Shown here: positions 27,189 through 34,642 of the stretch, piece after piece
Layout of the letters: each line of letters starts with the position of its first letter
Position numbering within the stretch: position 1 is the first letter of the stretch
Notes under the pieces: generated by a model
What the model was told of the DNA's origin: nothing
Database searches by the model: none
What the model saw: the letters and a program-made list of their open reading frames with translations, nothing else
Position numbers and translations under genes: made by a program
From: Candidatus Gastranaerophilales bacterium
GTDB taxonomy: Bacteria > Bacillota > Clostridia > Lachnospirales > Lachnospiraceae
Assembly (NCBI GenBank): GCA_023663225.1
Contig: JAMPHU010000006.1
Span: 1-64,000 of the forward strand
Direction: 5' to 3'
DNA length: 64,000 nt

Positions 27189-28733
27189 TCAACGGCGGCG
27201 ACGGCGCTCTCTTTTTCGAAGTTTTGCTGCCCGACGCTGCTGTCTGCGCTGGAGAAACTGGTTTTTGCGGGCGGAGAGTGTGTGAGACCTGCGCCGTCTG
27301 CGGTCTCTGCGCCAACCCCGCCTGGTACTGGTATCCTGATGAAATGCAAAATATCTGCGGAATAAAATATACAGCAGGAACAATAAGCCGCCGCCCGCGG
27401 CGATTATGATGATCCCTGCCAGAACTTTGATTACGTTGATGAAGATAACGGACGCTTCTTCCAGGTTGTCCTCTGGCTCTTCCTCCACGATGGCTGTGTC
27501 GAATATATTCCCCTCCGTCTTATGAACCGCAAGATCGACAGAGGCGGATCCGATATAGACATCATGGTAGGTGTAGGTGATGATGGCAGCCTGATTTTCA
27601 TTTTCCGTGTCATAGGAGATGCTGGAGGCCACGTCCGCAAACGTGGCAGTCTTGGGCAGCACAATAAAATCCTCCTGATTCAGGGAGAGGATAGGCTGTG
27701 AATTGCCGAAGATATCATTGTCGCTGTAGAAAGAAACGGTATTATCAATGTTATATTTGGTCTCCGTCTGAGAGACGTTCACATGTTCAAAATTGGCAAA
27801 ACCATAGTCTAACAGAGCGATCGTGTCCTCGTAATACTGCGGATTCTCATCCCGCATGACCACACAGATCAGTTTCAGTCCATCCCGCTCCGCACAGGAG
27901 ACCAAGGTATTTCGAGCGGCCTCGGTATAGCCTGTCTTACATCCTACAAGGTATTGATAATAGTACGGTTTTCCGGGGAGTAGCTGCATCTGGTTGGCGT
28001 CGTAGAGATCCCCCCGAGGCTTGGGGATGTACAGCATGGGAGTCGTCGTGATCTTACAGAGCATCTCATTGGCAAAAAAAGCTCTGCCGATCATCGCCAT
28101 ATCATAGGCGCTGGTGTAGTGGTTTTCGTCGGGCAGGCCATTGGGATTGGCAAAATGGGAATCCACGCAGCCCAATTCTTCCGCGCGCTCATTCATCAGA
28201 TCGGCAAAATCATCCCATGAGCCGGATATATGTTCCGCCACCGCGTAGGAGACCTCGTTGGCGGAGCGGATCAGTATGGCGTTCAGACATTGTTCCATCG
28301 TCAGCACGTCACCCGGATTCATGGCTATATTGTTGCTTCCCACAGGGATACCAAACACGGCGCTGCTGGTCATGGTCACTTCTTCATTCAGAGTGCACTG
28401 TTCGGAGGCGATGAGGGTGGTGAGGATTTTGGTGATGCTGGCGGGGTATTCGGTCTCGTGGATATTCTTGGCGTATAGGATGGCGCCGGTCTCCGCCTCC
28501 ATGAGAATCGCGGATTCCGCGCTGACCACAGGCCCCTGGGGCCAGTTGGGCACTTGATTGGATTGAATCTCCATGGCCTGATTGATCGCTATGCGATCTT
28601 CAGATGTGCTGCCGGAGGTATTGATGATGGCATACGAAATAAAGCTCTCATTTCCAAACAGAGAGAGCGCCATAATGCCTGACAGGAAGCAGGCTGTGAT
28701 CTTGCGGATGATGCGAGCTGGTCTATCTTGCAT
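27189..28733 (-). CDS. dacF: D-alanyl-D-alanine carboxypeptidase (DacF-like) with Arg-rich tail
   Basis: This 514-residue enzyme has a Sec signal (residues about 1-35), a penicillin-binding transpeptidase-like domain (about 65-330) with the three active-site motifs SITK (SxxK, Ser about 98), SAN (SxN) and KTG (about 272), then a beta-rich C-terminal domain and a membrane anchor (about 430-452). It removes the terminal D-Ala of peptidoglycan stem peptides. The last 55 or so residues after the anchor are cytoplasmic and extremely basic, with arginine runs. DacF-type enzymes normally end with an amphipathic anchor, so this tail is unusual. A ribosome site (aaaggat) precedes the ATG at 28733. It converges on the exonuclease gene. 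Confidence 0.92.
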   Translation of the reverse strand: MQDRPARIIRKITACFLSGIMALSLFGNESFISYAIINTSGSTSEDRIAINQAMEIQSNQVPNWPQGPVVSAESAILMEAETGAILYAKNIHETEYPASITKILTTLIASEQCTLNEEVTMTSSAVFGIPVGSNNIAMNPGDVLTMEQCLNAILIRSANEVSYAVAEHISGSWDDFADLMNERAEELGCVDSHFANPNGLPDENHYTSAYDMAMIGRAFFANEMLCKITTTPMLYIPKPRGDLYDANQMQLLPGKPYYYQYLVGCKTGYTEAARNTLVSCAERDGLKLICVVMRDENPQYYEDTIALLDYGFANFEHVNVSQTETKYNIDNTVSFYSDNDIFGNSQPILSLNQEDFIVLPKTATFADVASSISYDTENENQAAIITYTYHDVYIGSASVDLAVHKTEGNIFDTAIVEEEPEDNLEEASVIFINVIKVLAGIIIIAAGGGLLFLLYILFRRYFAFHQDTSTRRGWRRDRRRRRSHTLSARKNQFLQRRQQRRAAKLRKRERRRRR

Positions 28734-28884
28734 GGTGAGATCCTTTCACCGAGAGTTTCTGTGTGCTCCGATAACCTTATTATACAATGTCAAAGGGATA
28801 TTTCAATAAAATTTTGTGGAACACTTGAAAGAAAAGTTGTAGTTCGGTCTTAAAGTGATTGCGGTTTCGGCTCGACTTAGTGAC

Positions 28885-29040
28885 GGAGCAAAGGTTACAG
28901 AGAATACTTTCTGTGACGGCCAGATAGGCGTTCCGATGAGCCTCATTCACGGCAATGCCCGCCATTGGACGGGCATCGCCGGAGTCTCATCTCCACATCT
29001 GACTCACGCCACAGAAAGTATTCTCTGTAACCTTTGCTCC
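28885..29040. repeat. 31-bp perfect inverted repeat with inner hairpin
   Basis: Two perfect 31-bp arms (28885-28915 and 29010-29040) flank 94 bp. Inside, ggcaatgcccg and cgggcatcgcc form a smaller hairpin with one mismatch. No coding frame is convincing. The following 29041-29125 contains caacctaaaaaggctgaac, the terminal motif of the repeat family at 1-141 and 29529-29859. Together these fill the 28734-29125 gap. Confidence 0.75.
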
Positions 29041-29125
29041 TGTATCCTACCAATCCAGAAAGTATACTGTTCACACAATGACACTTGCGGCAACCTAAAA
29101 AGGCTGAACGGGTACAAAGCATATT

Positions 29126-29407
29126 TCAAAGAAAGCAATCCTGCTCCGCAAAAACTTCCATTGTCATCAGTACGCCTAGTTGATATCCGCGTTTAAATTT
29201 CTTCTGCGCATCGATATAGCCTCTGTCGTAGAGAGTATCCACCAGTTCCGTCAACAGCTTTTTTTCTTCGTCGTCCAATTTTTGCGATAATATCTCCTGA
29301 AGCTCATAACCTCTTTCACATAGCTCTTGATGTTCGGGTGTCCGCTGCTCTGTCACATCATTGACGCGGAGCTGGTCAGACAAAAATGCATCCAGAATCT
29401 TTCCCAT
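29126..29407 (-). CDS. Small helical protein, DUF6809-like, unknown function
   Basis: This 93-residue protein is acidic and predicted to be all-helical. The pattern of a first helix with ILDAFLSDQL, a central ELQEILSQKLDDEEKKLLTELVDTLY and a final FKRGYQLGVLMTMEVFAE resembles the small DUF6809-type proteins of Lachnospiraceae, where GFKLG.RMTVE closes the domain. The match is from memory and loose. The ATG at 29407 has AAGGAGGAAGG about 7 bp upstream and is preferred over an ATG 36 bp further out. The gene lies alone between two palindromic repeats and is transcribed toward the D,D-carboxypeptidase. No role can be given. Confidence 0.65.
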   Translation of the reverse strand: MGKILDAFLSDQLRVNDVTEQRTPEHQELCERGYELQEILSQKLDDEEKKLLTELVDTLYDRGYIDAQKKFKRGYQLGVLMTMEVFAEQDCFL

Positions 29408-29528
29408 GTGTCCTTCCTCCTTGCTGTTGGAAAATTGTCTCAAATATATGAAATTACGATCTTAAATTATATATTACACCAACAGGTGTAATTGCGTCAA
29501 TATCAAAACTATATTATACCTTGCCAAA

Positions 29529-29859
29529 AGTAACAGTTCAGCCTTTTCAAATTACCAGCATGTTACGCTCCAGTAGGGCAATCATTCCCATTCGGACACG
29601 CGTTTCAACGGTTCCTCATGGGAACAATTACCCCACTGGAGCTAAGTAACTGGCAATGTTGAATGATTTTGCCGGATGCTGCGGTCGAATTGTGCGGATG
29701 GTATACTCCATAAGCAGACGTTAGCGAGCCGTCGGTACTTAGCTGCTGTCTTTTAGCAGCTTATGTACCGCTACGAGCGAGGTGCAGCGAAAGCGTGTCT
29801 GCGTTGGAATATACCATCCGCACAATGACACTCGCTACGACCTTGGCGGAACTGTTACT
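29529..29859. repeat. MITE-like palindromic intergenic element
   Basis: An element of 331 bp bounded by 11-bp perfect inverted ends (agtaacagttc / gaactgttact, continuing as imperfect ..cc / gg..). It contains two nested palindromes: 29567-29591 with 29618-29642 (25-bp arms, five mismatches) and 29689-29705 with 29810-29826 (17-bp perfect arms), the latter with a further inner hairpin. ccaaa occurs just outside both ends. No transposase gene is inside. Shared blocks with 1-141 and 40005 show it is a repeat family. It fills the 29444-29937 gap before trmB. Confidence 0.7.
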
Positions 29860-29937
29860 ACCAAAATTCTCTGGTAAAGGGAAGAAAAAGATGTTAAAAT
29901 GTCCATGTTGAAAAATCGTGGAAAGGTTTGGTGGATT

Positions 29938-30582
29938 ATGAGATTGCGGAATATCACAGGTTCCAGGGAGGTGATCGCCGAATCGCCTTATGTGATCAAG
30001 GAGGAGCTTCAAAGGCAATGTCCCGGCGCCTGGAAAGATATCTTTGGCAACGAAAATCCGATTTCCATAGAGATTGGTATGGGAAAGGGGAGATTTTTGT
30101 ATACTTTGGCGAAGGAGCACCCAGAGATCAACTATGTGGGGATCGAGAGATATTCCAGCGTGCTGCTTCGGGCGATCCAGAAAATGCAGGAGGCGGAGCT
30201 GCCGAATCTGAAATTTTTGCGCATGGATGCGGAAGAGATCGACAAAGTGTTTGGCAAAGGTGAGGTAGATAAGATCTACTTGAATTTTTCCGACCCCTGG
30301 CCCAAGGACCGTCACGCCAAGCGCAGGCTGCCTTCCAGACAGTTTTTGGCCAGATATGACGTGATCCTGAAAAAGGAGGGCAGACTGGAATTTAAGACGG
30401 ACAATAGGGAGCTGTTTGATTTTGCGGTGGAGGAGCTTGCCCCTGCGGGATGGAAAGCGGAGGAGATCACTTATGATCTGCACCATGACGAGCGGTTGAT
30501 GCAGGGGAATGTTATGACAGAATACGAAGAAAAATTTTCTTCCATGGGGAATCCTATTTACAAATATATTATTTATAGGTAA
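29938..30582 (+). CDS. trmB: tRNA (guanine-N7-)-methyltransferase TrmB
   Basis: This protein of 214 residues matches TrmB, which methylates G46 in the variable loop of tRNA using S-adenosylmethionine. Visible motifs are MRLRNITGSREVI at the start, EIGMGKGRF (SAM-binding motif I), GIERYSS, and the signature FSDPWPKDRHAKRRL, followed by LEFKTDN. The start at 29938 is the family-standard one; an in-frame ATG at 29899 would add 13 residues with no conservation. A ggaaagg lies about 11 bp upstream. Thioredoxin follows after 41 bp. Confidence 0.95.
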   Translation: MRLRNITGSREVIAESPYVIKEELQRQCPGAWKDIFGNENPISIEIGMGKGRFLYTLAKEHPEINYVGIERYSSVLLRAIQKMQEAELPNLKFLRMDAEEIDKVFGKGEVDKIYLNFSDPWPKDRHAKRRLPSRQFLARYDVILKKEGRLEFKTDNRELFDFAVEELAPAGWKAEEITYDLHHDERLMQGNVMTEYEEKFSSMGNPIYKYIIYR

Positions 30583-30623
30583 AATTGGATACACTAAAGA
30601 CAAAAGAGAAAGGAGTGTTTGTC

Positions 30624-30944
30624 ATGGAATATACGTTTACGACCGAAAATTTTGAGAAAGAGGTGTTGGAGTCCGAGCTGCCGGTGTTGGTGGACTTTTA
30701 CGCGGACTGGTGCGGCCCCTGCAAGATGATGGCGCCGGTGGTGGAAAAAATGGCGGAGGAATTTGACGGGCGGCTGAAAGTGGGAAAATGCAACACGGAT
30801 GAGAATATGCCTCTCACACAGAAATATCGCGTGGCCAATATTCCGCTGTTTAAAGTGTTCAAAGGCGGCGAGCAGGCGGCAAGCTTTGTGGGAGCTATGA
30901 GTGCCGACGAGTTTCGGGAGAAATTGGAGGAGGTACTTACCTGA
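30624..30944 (+). CDS. trxA: Thioredoxin
   Basis: This 106-residue protein is a classical thioredoxin. The redox site is WCGPC in VDFYADWCGPCKMM (about 29-33), the cis-Pro lies in RVANIPLFKVFKGG, and the length is the usual 105-110. It keeps cytoplasmic protein thiols reduced, with thioredoxin reductase supplied from elsewhere. The ATG at 30624 has AAGGAG 8 bp upstream; a longer frame to 30585 is not supported. The response-regulator gene begins 4 bp after the stop, using a ribosome site inside the end of trxA, so the two may share a transcript. Confidence 0.95.
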   Translation: MEYTFTTENFEKEVLESELPVLVDFYADWCGPCKMMAPVVEKMAEEFDGRLKVGKCNTDENMPLTQKYRVANIPLFKVFKGGEQAASFVGAMSADEFREKLEEVLT

Positions 30945-30947
30945 GAT

Positions 30948-31655
30948 ATGGGAGAGATACAGGCGGCAGTATGCGACGACGAACCCGTATTCCGCTCCCA
31001 TATCAGGGAGCTCTTGGCAGCAGACAGTATCAAAAACGGCTACGATTTGTGTGTGAAAGAATACGCGGACGGCTCAGAGCTGTTGTCTTCTTTTGAAAAA
31101 GGACAAACTATGGATATCTTGTTTTTGGATATCCGAATGAAGCAAAAAGACGGCATGGAGACAGCCCGCATCCTGCGGGAGAAGGGCTGTAACTGTCTGA
31201 TCATTTTTCTGACAAGTCTGTCGGAATATATGCAGAAAGGCTATGAGGTCAAGGCATTTCGTTACCTTTTGAAAGAGCAGGCGGACAGCGAGCTGGAGGG
31301 CGTGATGCGGGAGTGCCGCAGGGAACTTGCCTCTGACGGCTTTTTTGTGTTTTCCTGCGAACATAAAAATTACAGCGTGCGCAAGACGGATATTTTGTAT
31401 CTGGAGAGCAGCAAGCGGCTGATTTTGCTCCATACGATGGGAGAGGTGTTCCGGTTTTATCAGAAGTTGGACAATCTGGAGAAGGAGTTGGCGCAGGACG
31501 GCTTTCTGCGCTGCCATCGAAGCTTTCTGGTGCGGGAAAGCTGTGTGAAGGGCTGGAAGGAGGACGAGCTGTGGCTGGAAAACGGCGAGCGGATACCGAT
31601 CAGCCGTTCCTATGAGAAAGAGGTCAACAGACGTTTGATGCTGCGAATAGGGTGA
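30948..31655 (+). CDS. LytTR-family response regulator (AgrA-like)
   Basis: This 235-residue regulator has a receiver domain (about 1-120) with the acidic pair CDDE, phospho-acceptor Asp in MDILFLDIRMKQKDG (about 57), Thr/Ser in IIFLTSLSEY and a Lys in RYLLKEQ, then a LytTR DNA-binding domain (about 135-235; ILYLESSKRLILLHT, FLRCHRSFLV, ENGERIPISRSYEKEV). AgrA/ComE-type regulators bind direct repeats ahead of peptide or quorum-sensing genes. The GHKL kinase gene follows 19 bp later. No agrB or agrD is present, so the cue is probably an external peptide; the paired ABC exporter downstream is a likely target. Confidence 0.93.
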   Translation: MGEIQAAVCDDEPVFRSHIRELLAADSIKNGYDLCVKEYADGSELLSSFEKGQTMDILFLDIRMKQKDGMETARILREKGCNCLIIFLTSLSEYMQKGYEVKAFRYLLKEQADSELEGVMRECRRELASDGFFVFSCEHKNYSVRKTDILYLESSKRLILLHTMGEVFRFYQKLDNLEKELAQDGFLRCHRSFLVRESCVKGWKEDELWLENGERIPISRSYEKEVNRRLMLRIG

Positions 31656-31674
31656 AAAGAAGCTGGAGGTTAGT

Positions 31675-32700
31675 GTGGCGATATTATCCAAGTTGTTGGA
31701 ATTGGGCGCTTACAGCATGTGCATGATTCGGCTGGTGAGCATTGTGATAGAGGGTATTTCACAGGATGACAATAGTGTCGTTTTGCAGTGGATCCGTCTG
31801 CTGGTGACAGCAGGCATGATCGCTGCATTTTTGTTGTTGGGCGGATTGGAGGACGAGCGGCCTGCCGATCACACGAAAACGGAGCAGGCACAATATTCTG
31901 CAGGAATGTTGTTGATTCTTATCGCGGCGTGGCGGACTGTGGGAGAGGGAACGCTGTGGATATCGTTTGGCCTGTGCCTGGCGTATCTGTCCGTATTTCT
32001 TTTCTTGAAATATTACAAGATGCTTGGGAAAAATAGATTGGCGGAGAGTAAAGCCAGGGAGGAGCTGGGCAGACAGCGGCAGGAGACGGATTACATACAG
32101 AGTGTAGAGCGTCAATACCAGCGCACCAGGGAGTTGTGGCACGATTTGAAAAATCATATCGGCGTCCTACAGATTTTGGCCCAGGAGCAGAAATATCAGG
32201 AATTGACAGAGTATCTGGTGAGCTTTCGGAGGGATGTGGAGATCCGCATGATCCCGCTGCGGACAGGCTGCGCGGCGGTGGACGCGCTCCTCAGCGATAA
32301 GTTGTATCAGGCAAAGAGAGAGGAGATCCAGGTGTCGCTACAGATCTGCGATCTGTCGGAGTTGACTCTCGATCCCACGGATCTGTGTGTGGTGCTGGGG
32401 AATCTCTTGGATAATTGTCTGGAAGCCTGCGCAAGACAGGAGGGGCCCGGGAGCATTGAGATGAGGATGAGGCGGCAGGAAGGCTTTTATTATCTGAATC
32501 TGGTCAATACCGCTCCTGAGCCGGTGAAGGAGAGCGGGAGATTTCTCACGGACAAGCAGGACATGGAAAACGGCGTGGGCCATGGTCTGGGTCTGCGCAG
32601 CGTGGAGCGCATCGCCCATCAATACGGAGGATCTATGGTGACGGATTATGAGGAAGGGAAGTTCCGCGTGGTGGTGAGGATGCAGGATAAGCGGGAATGA
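31675..32700 (+). CDS. GHKL-type sensor histidine kinase (AgrC-like)
   Basis: This 341-residue kinase begins at a GTG with GGAGG 5 bp upstream. Residues about 1-115 contain three to four membrane helices, fewer than the six to seven of AgrC. A coiled linker (about 120-155) leads to the H box LWHDLKNHIGVLQIL (His about 160), and the GHKL ATPase has the N box NLLDNCLEAC and the G region GVGHGLGLRSVERIAH. It should phosphorylate the LytTR regulator encoded just upstream. The short membrane domain leaves the ligand uncertain. It is followed by about 150 bp without a gene and then the ABC exporter pair. Confidence 0.92.
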   Translation: MAILSKLLELGAYSMCMIRLVSIVIEGISQDDNSVVLQWIRLLVTAGMIAAFLLLGGLEDERPADHTKTEQAQYSAGMLLILIAAWRTVGEGTLWISFGLCLAYLSVFLFLKYYKMLGKNRLAESKAREELGRQRQETDYIQSVERQYQRTRELWHDLKNHIGVLQILAQEQKYQELTEYLVSFRRDVEIRMIPLRTGCAAVDALLSDKLYQAKREEIQVSLQICDLSELTLDPTDLCVVLGNLLDNCLEACARQEGPGSIEMRMRRQEGFYYLNLVNTAPEPVKESGRFLTDKQDMENGVGHGLGLRSVERIAHQYGGSMVTDYEEGKFRVVVRMQDKRE

Positions 32701-32854
32701 GGACAAATGTTACAATAACTTTGCAAAAAGTTACACAAGGACGCCGCCCGAAAGCAGTCTGTGGTAATGTGTAGGAGACGGCGGGAGAGCAATTTCCAAT
32801 GTCGTCAAGGATATCTATCACAAAAAACGCGGACGCGTTGGAATGGAGGAAACT

Positions 32855-34642
32855 ATGAAAGTGATACGCAATTGCGGCATGGCGTTCAGATATGTGTTTC
32901 GCTATGCCCCATTTCCGGCGGTCATAATGATTCTGAGTGCGATTATCCCTTCCTTTTTCATCGGACTGCAAGTGATTCTGACACAGAGGCTGGTGGATCA
33001 GGCCATTCATTATGTGGGAACCGGAGAAGGACTGCAGAGCGTGATCGTGACGGGAGCACTGCTGGTCCTTATGTTGTTTCTGTGGGTGACGCTGCAGAAG
33101 GTCGGAGGCTACAGCGATAATGTCATGGCTCTGGATCTGGCCAAGAAGATGGCTCCCGATACCATGGATAAGCTGTATGACTTGGAATACAGCGCTTTTG
33201 AGCAGAAGGGGACACAGGAGAATTTAAAGCGCATTGGCGAGGAACCCTGGAAAATGATGGGAGAGTGTTTTTCGCACACGGTATGGGCGGTCACCTCTGT
33301 GTGGGCCGTTTTCTTTACGCTGGGAGTCTATATTTCCATCTCCGTGTGGATCGGCGTGGGACTGGTGGTGATCGCGGCGCCCATGATCCTGCTCAACTAT
33401 TCCTCCGCTCTGAGACTGCATGAGATGGAGCGGGAAAATACGGAGGGGAACCGGCGGATTGGAGACATCAAGAGGCTGCTCCAGAACAGGCATGCCATGT
33501 ACGAAATGAAGGTGTTTGGCAGCCAGGAGCTGCTTTCCGAGAAATGGAAAAATTACTGCGGGAAGATCGAGCGGGATGTGAATGTGGCCGGGCATAAGCT
33601 GCTGCTCACCAAGGGCGCGGCGATTCTTCTCAGTATACTCTACTTTATCTTTATCATTGTGACACTTTCCTATTCCCTGCTACATGGAACTCTGACTATG
33701 GGACAATTTGTGGCGGCGTTCGGCTCCATGAACAGTGTTGTGAGCAAATTGAGCAACAGTACATGGCAGGTGACGCATGCGGTACAGTCTGCGCTGCGAT
33801 TAGATTATTATCGGGAGTTTCAGAAAATGCCGAGGCGGAAAGACAGACGAAATGTGACAAGTGTGTCGCATTGTGATATTGCTTTTGAGAATGTGAGTTT
33901 TACTTACCCGGGAACGGACAGAGAGATTCTTCGGAATGTGACTTTCCGCATCAAGGCTGGCGAGAGGGTGGCTTTTGTGGGCGAGAACGGCGCCGGAAAA
34001 TCTACGATTGTCAAGCTTCTCTGTGGTCTGTATGAACCCACGCAGGGCAGAGTCATGATCGGAGGAGAAAATGTGAGAGATTTGACCGACGAGACGCGGC
34101 GGAAACTTCTGACCGTGGTATTTCAGGATTTTCAGGGATATGAGATGACTTTGCGGGAGAATGTGGCGTTTGGAGATATTCAAAAGATCTCTCGGGACGA
34201 GCTGCTTTTGGACGCTTTGAAACTGGCGGACGCCTCTGATCTGGTGGAGAGTGAGGAGAAAGGCCTTGACCGCAGCCTGGGCCATCTGACGGAGGACGGC
34301 AAAGACCTGTCCAAAGGACAATGGCAGAGAGTCGCTATGGCCAGAGCCTTTTTGTCGGACGCGGCCTACGTGATCCTGGATGAACCTACGGCCTCTCTGG
34401 ATCCCGTGGCGGAAAGCCATATGTACGAGAATTTTTCCAAAATCTTTGCAGAGAATGGGACTATTATGATCTCCCACAGACTGGCCAGCGCGAAGATGGC
34501 TGATCGGATCATGGTGCTGGACGGGGGCAGGATCGTGCAGGACGGCAACCATGAGAGATTGATGGAGCAGGAAGGACTGTACCGCACCATGTATCTGGTG
34601 CAAAGCGCCTGGTATGTGCAGGGAGGTGAAGCAAATGTTTAA
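32855..34642 (+). CDS. ABC exporter half-transporter A (degenerate signature motif)
   Basis: This half-transporter of 595 residues has an N-terminal six-helix membrane domain (about 1-310) and a nucleotide-binding domain (about 340-590). Walker A is GENGAGKST, the Q loop lies in LLTVVFQDFQGY, the signature reads LSKGQ rather than LSGGQ, Walker B is YVILDEPTASLD with the catalytic Glu, and the H loop is ISHRL. It belongs to the large lipid/drug/peptide exporter group. It starts at the ATG at 32855 (GGAGG 6 bp upstream) and overlaps the second half-transporter by 8 bp, so the two surely form a heterodimer. Position behind an Agr-like two-component system suggests peptide or antimicrobial export. 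The altered signature suggests one of the two ATP sites is weakened. Confidence 0.9.
   Translation: MKVIRNCGMAFRYVFRYAPFPAVIMILSAIIPSFFIGLQVILTQRLVDQAIHYVGTGEGLQSVIVTGALLVLMLFLWVTLQKVGGYSDNVMALDLAKKMAPDTMDKLYDLEYSAFEQKGTQENLKRIGEEPWKMMGECFSHTVWAVTSVWAVFFTLGVYISISVWIGVGLVVIAAPMILLNYSSALRLHEMERENTEGNRRIGDIKRLLQNRHAMYEMKVFGSQELLSEKWKNYCGKIERDVNVAGHKLLLTKGAAILLSILYFIFIIVTLSYSLLHGTLTMGQFVAAFGSMNSVVSKLSNSTWQVTHAVQSALRLDYYREFQKMPRRKDRRNVTSVSHCDIAFENVSFTYPGTDREILRNVTFRIKAGERVAFVGENGAGKSTIVKLLCGLYEPTQGRVMIGGENVRDLTDETRRKLLTVVFQDFQGYEMTLRENVAFGDIQKISRDELLLDALKLADASDLVESEEKGLDRSLGHLTEDGKDLSKGQWQRVAMARAFLSDAAYVILDEPTASLDPVAESHMYENFSKIFAENGTIMISHRLASAKMADRIMVLDGGRIVQDGNHERLMEQEGLYRTMYLVQSAWYVQGGEANV

Noticed and set aside
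26144-27349. A 401-codon minus-strand frame
   Set aside because: It lies antisense to the DnaQ-type exonuclease and carries no recognisable motif; the plus frame has complete exonuclease motifs.
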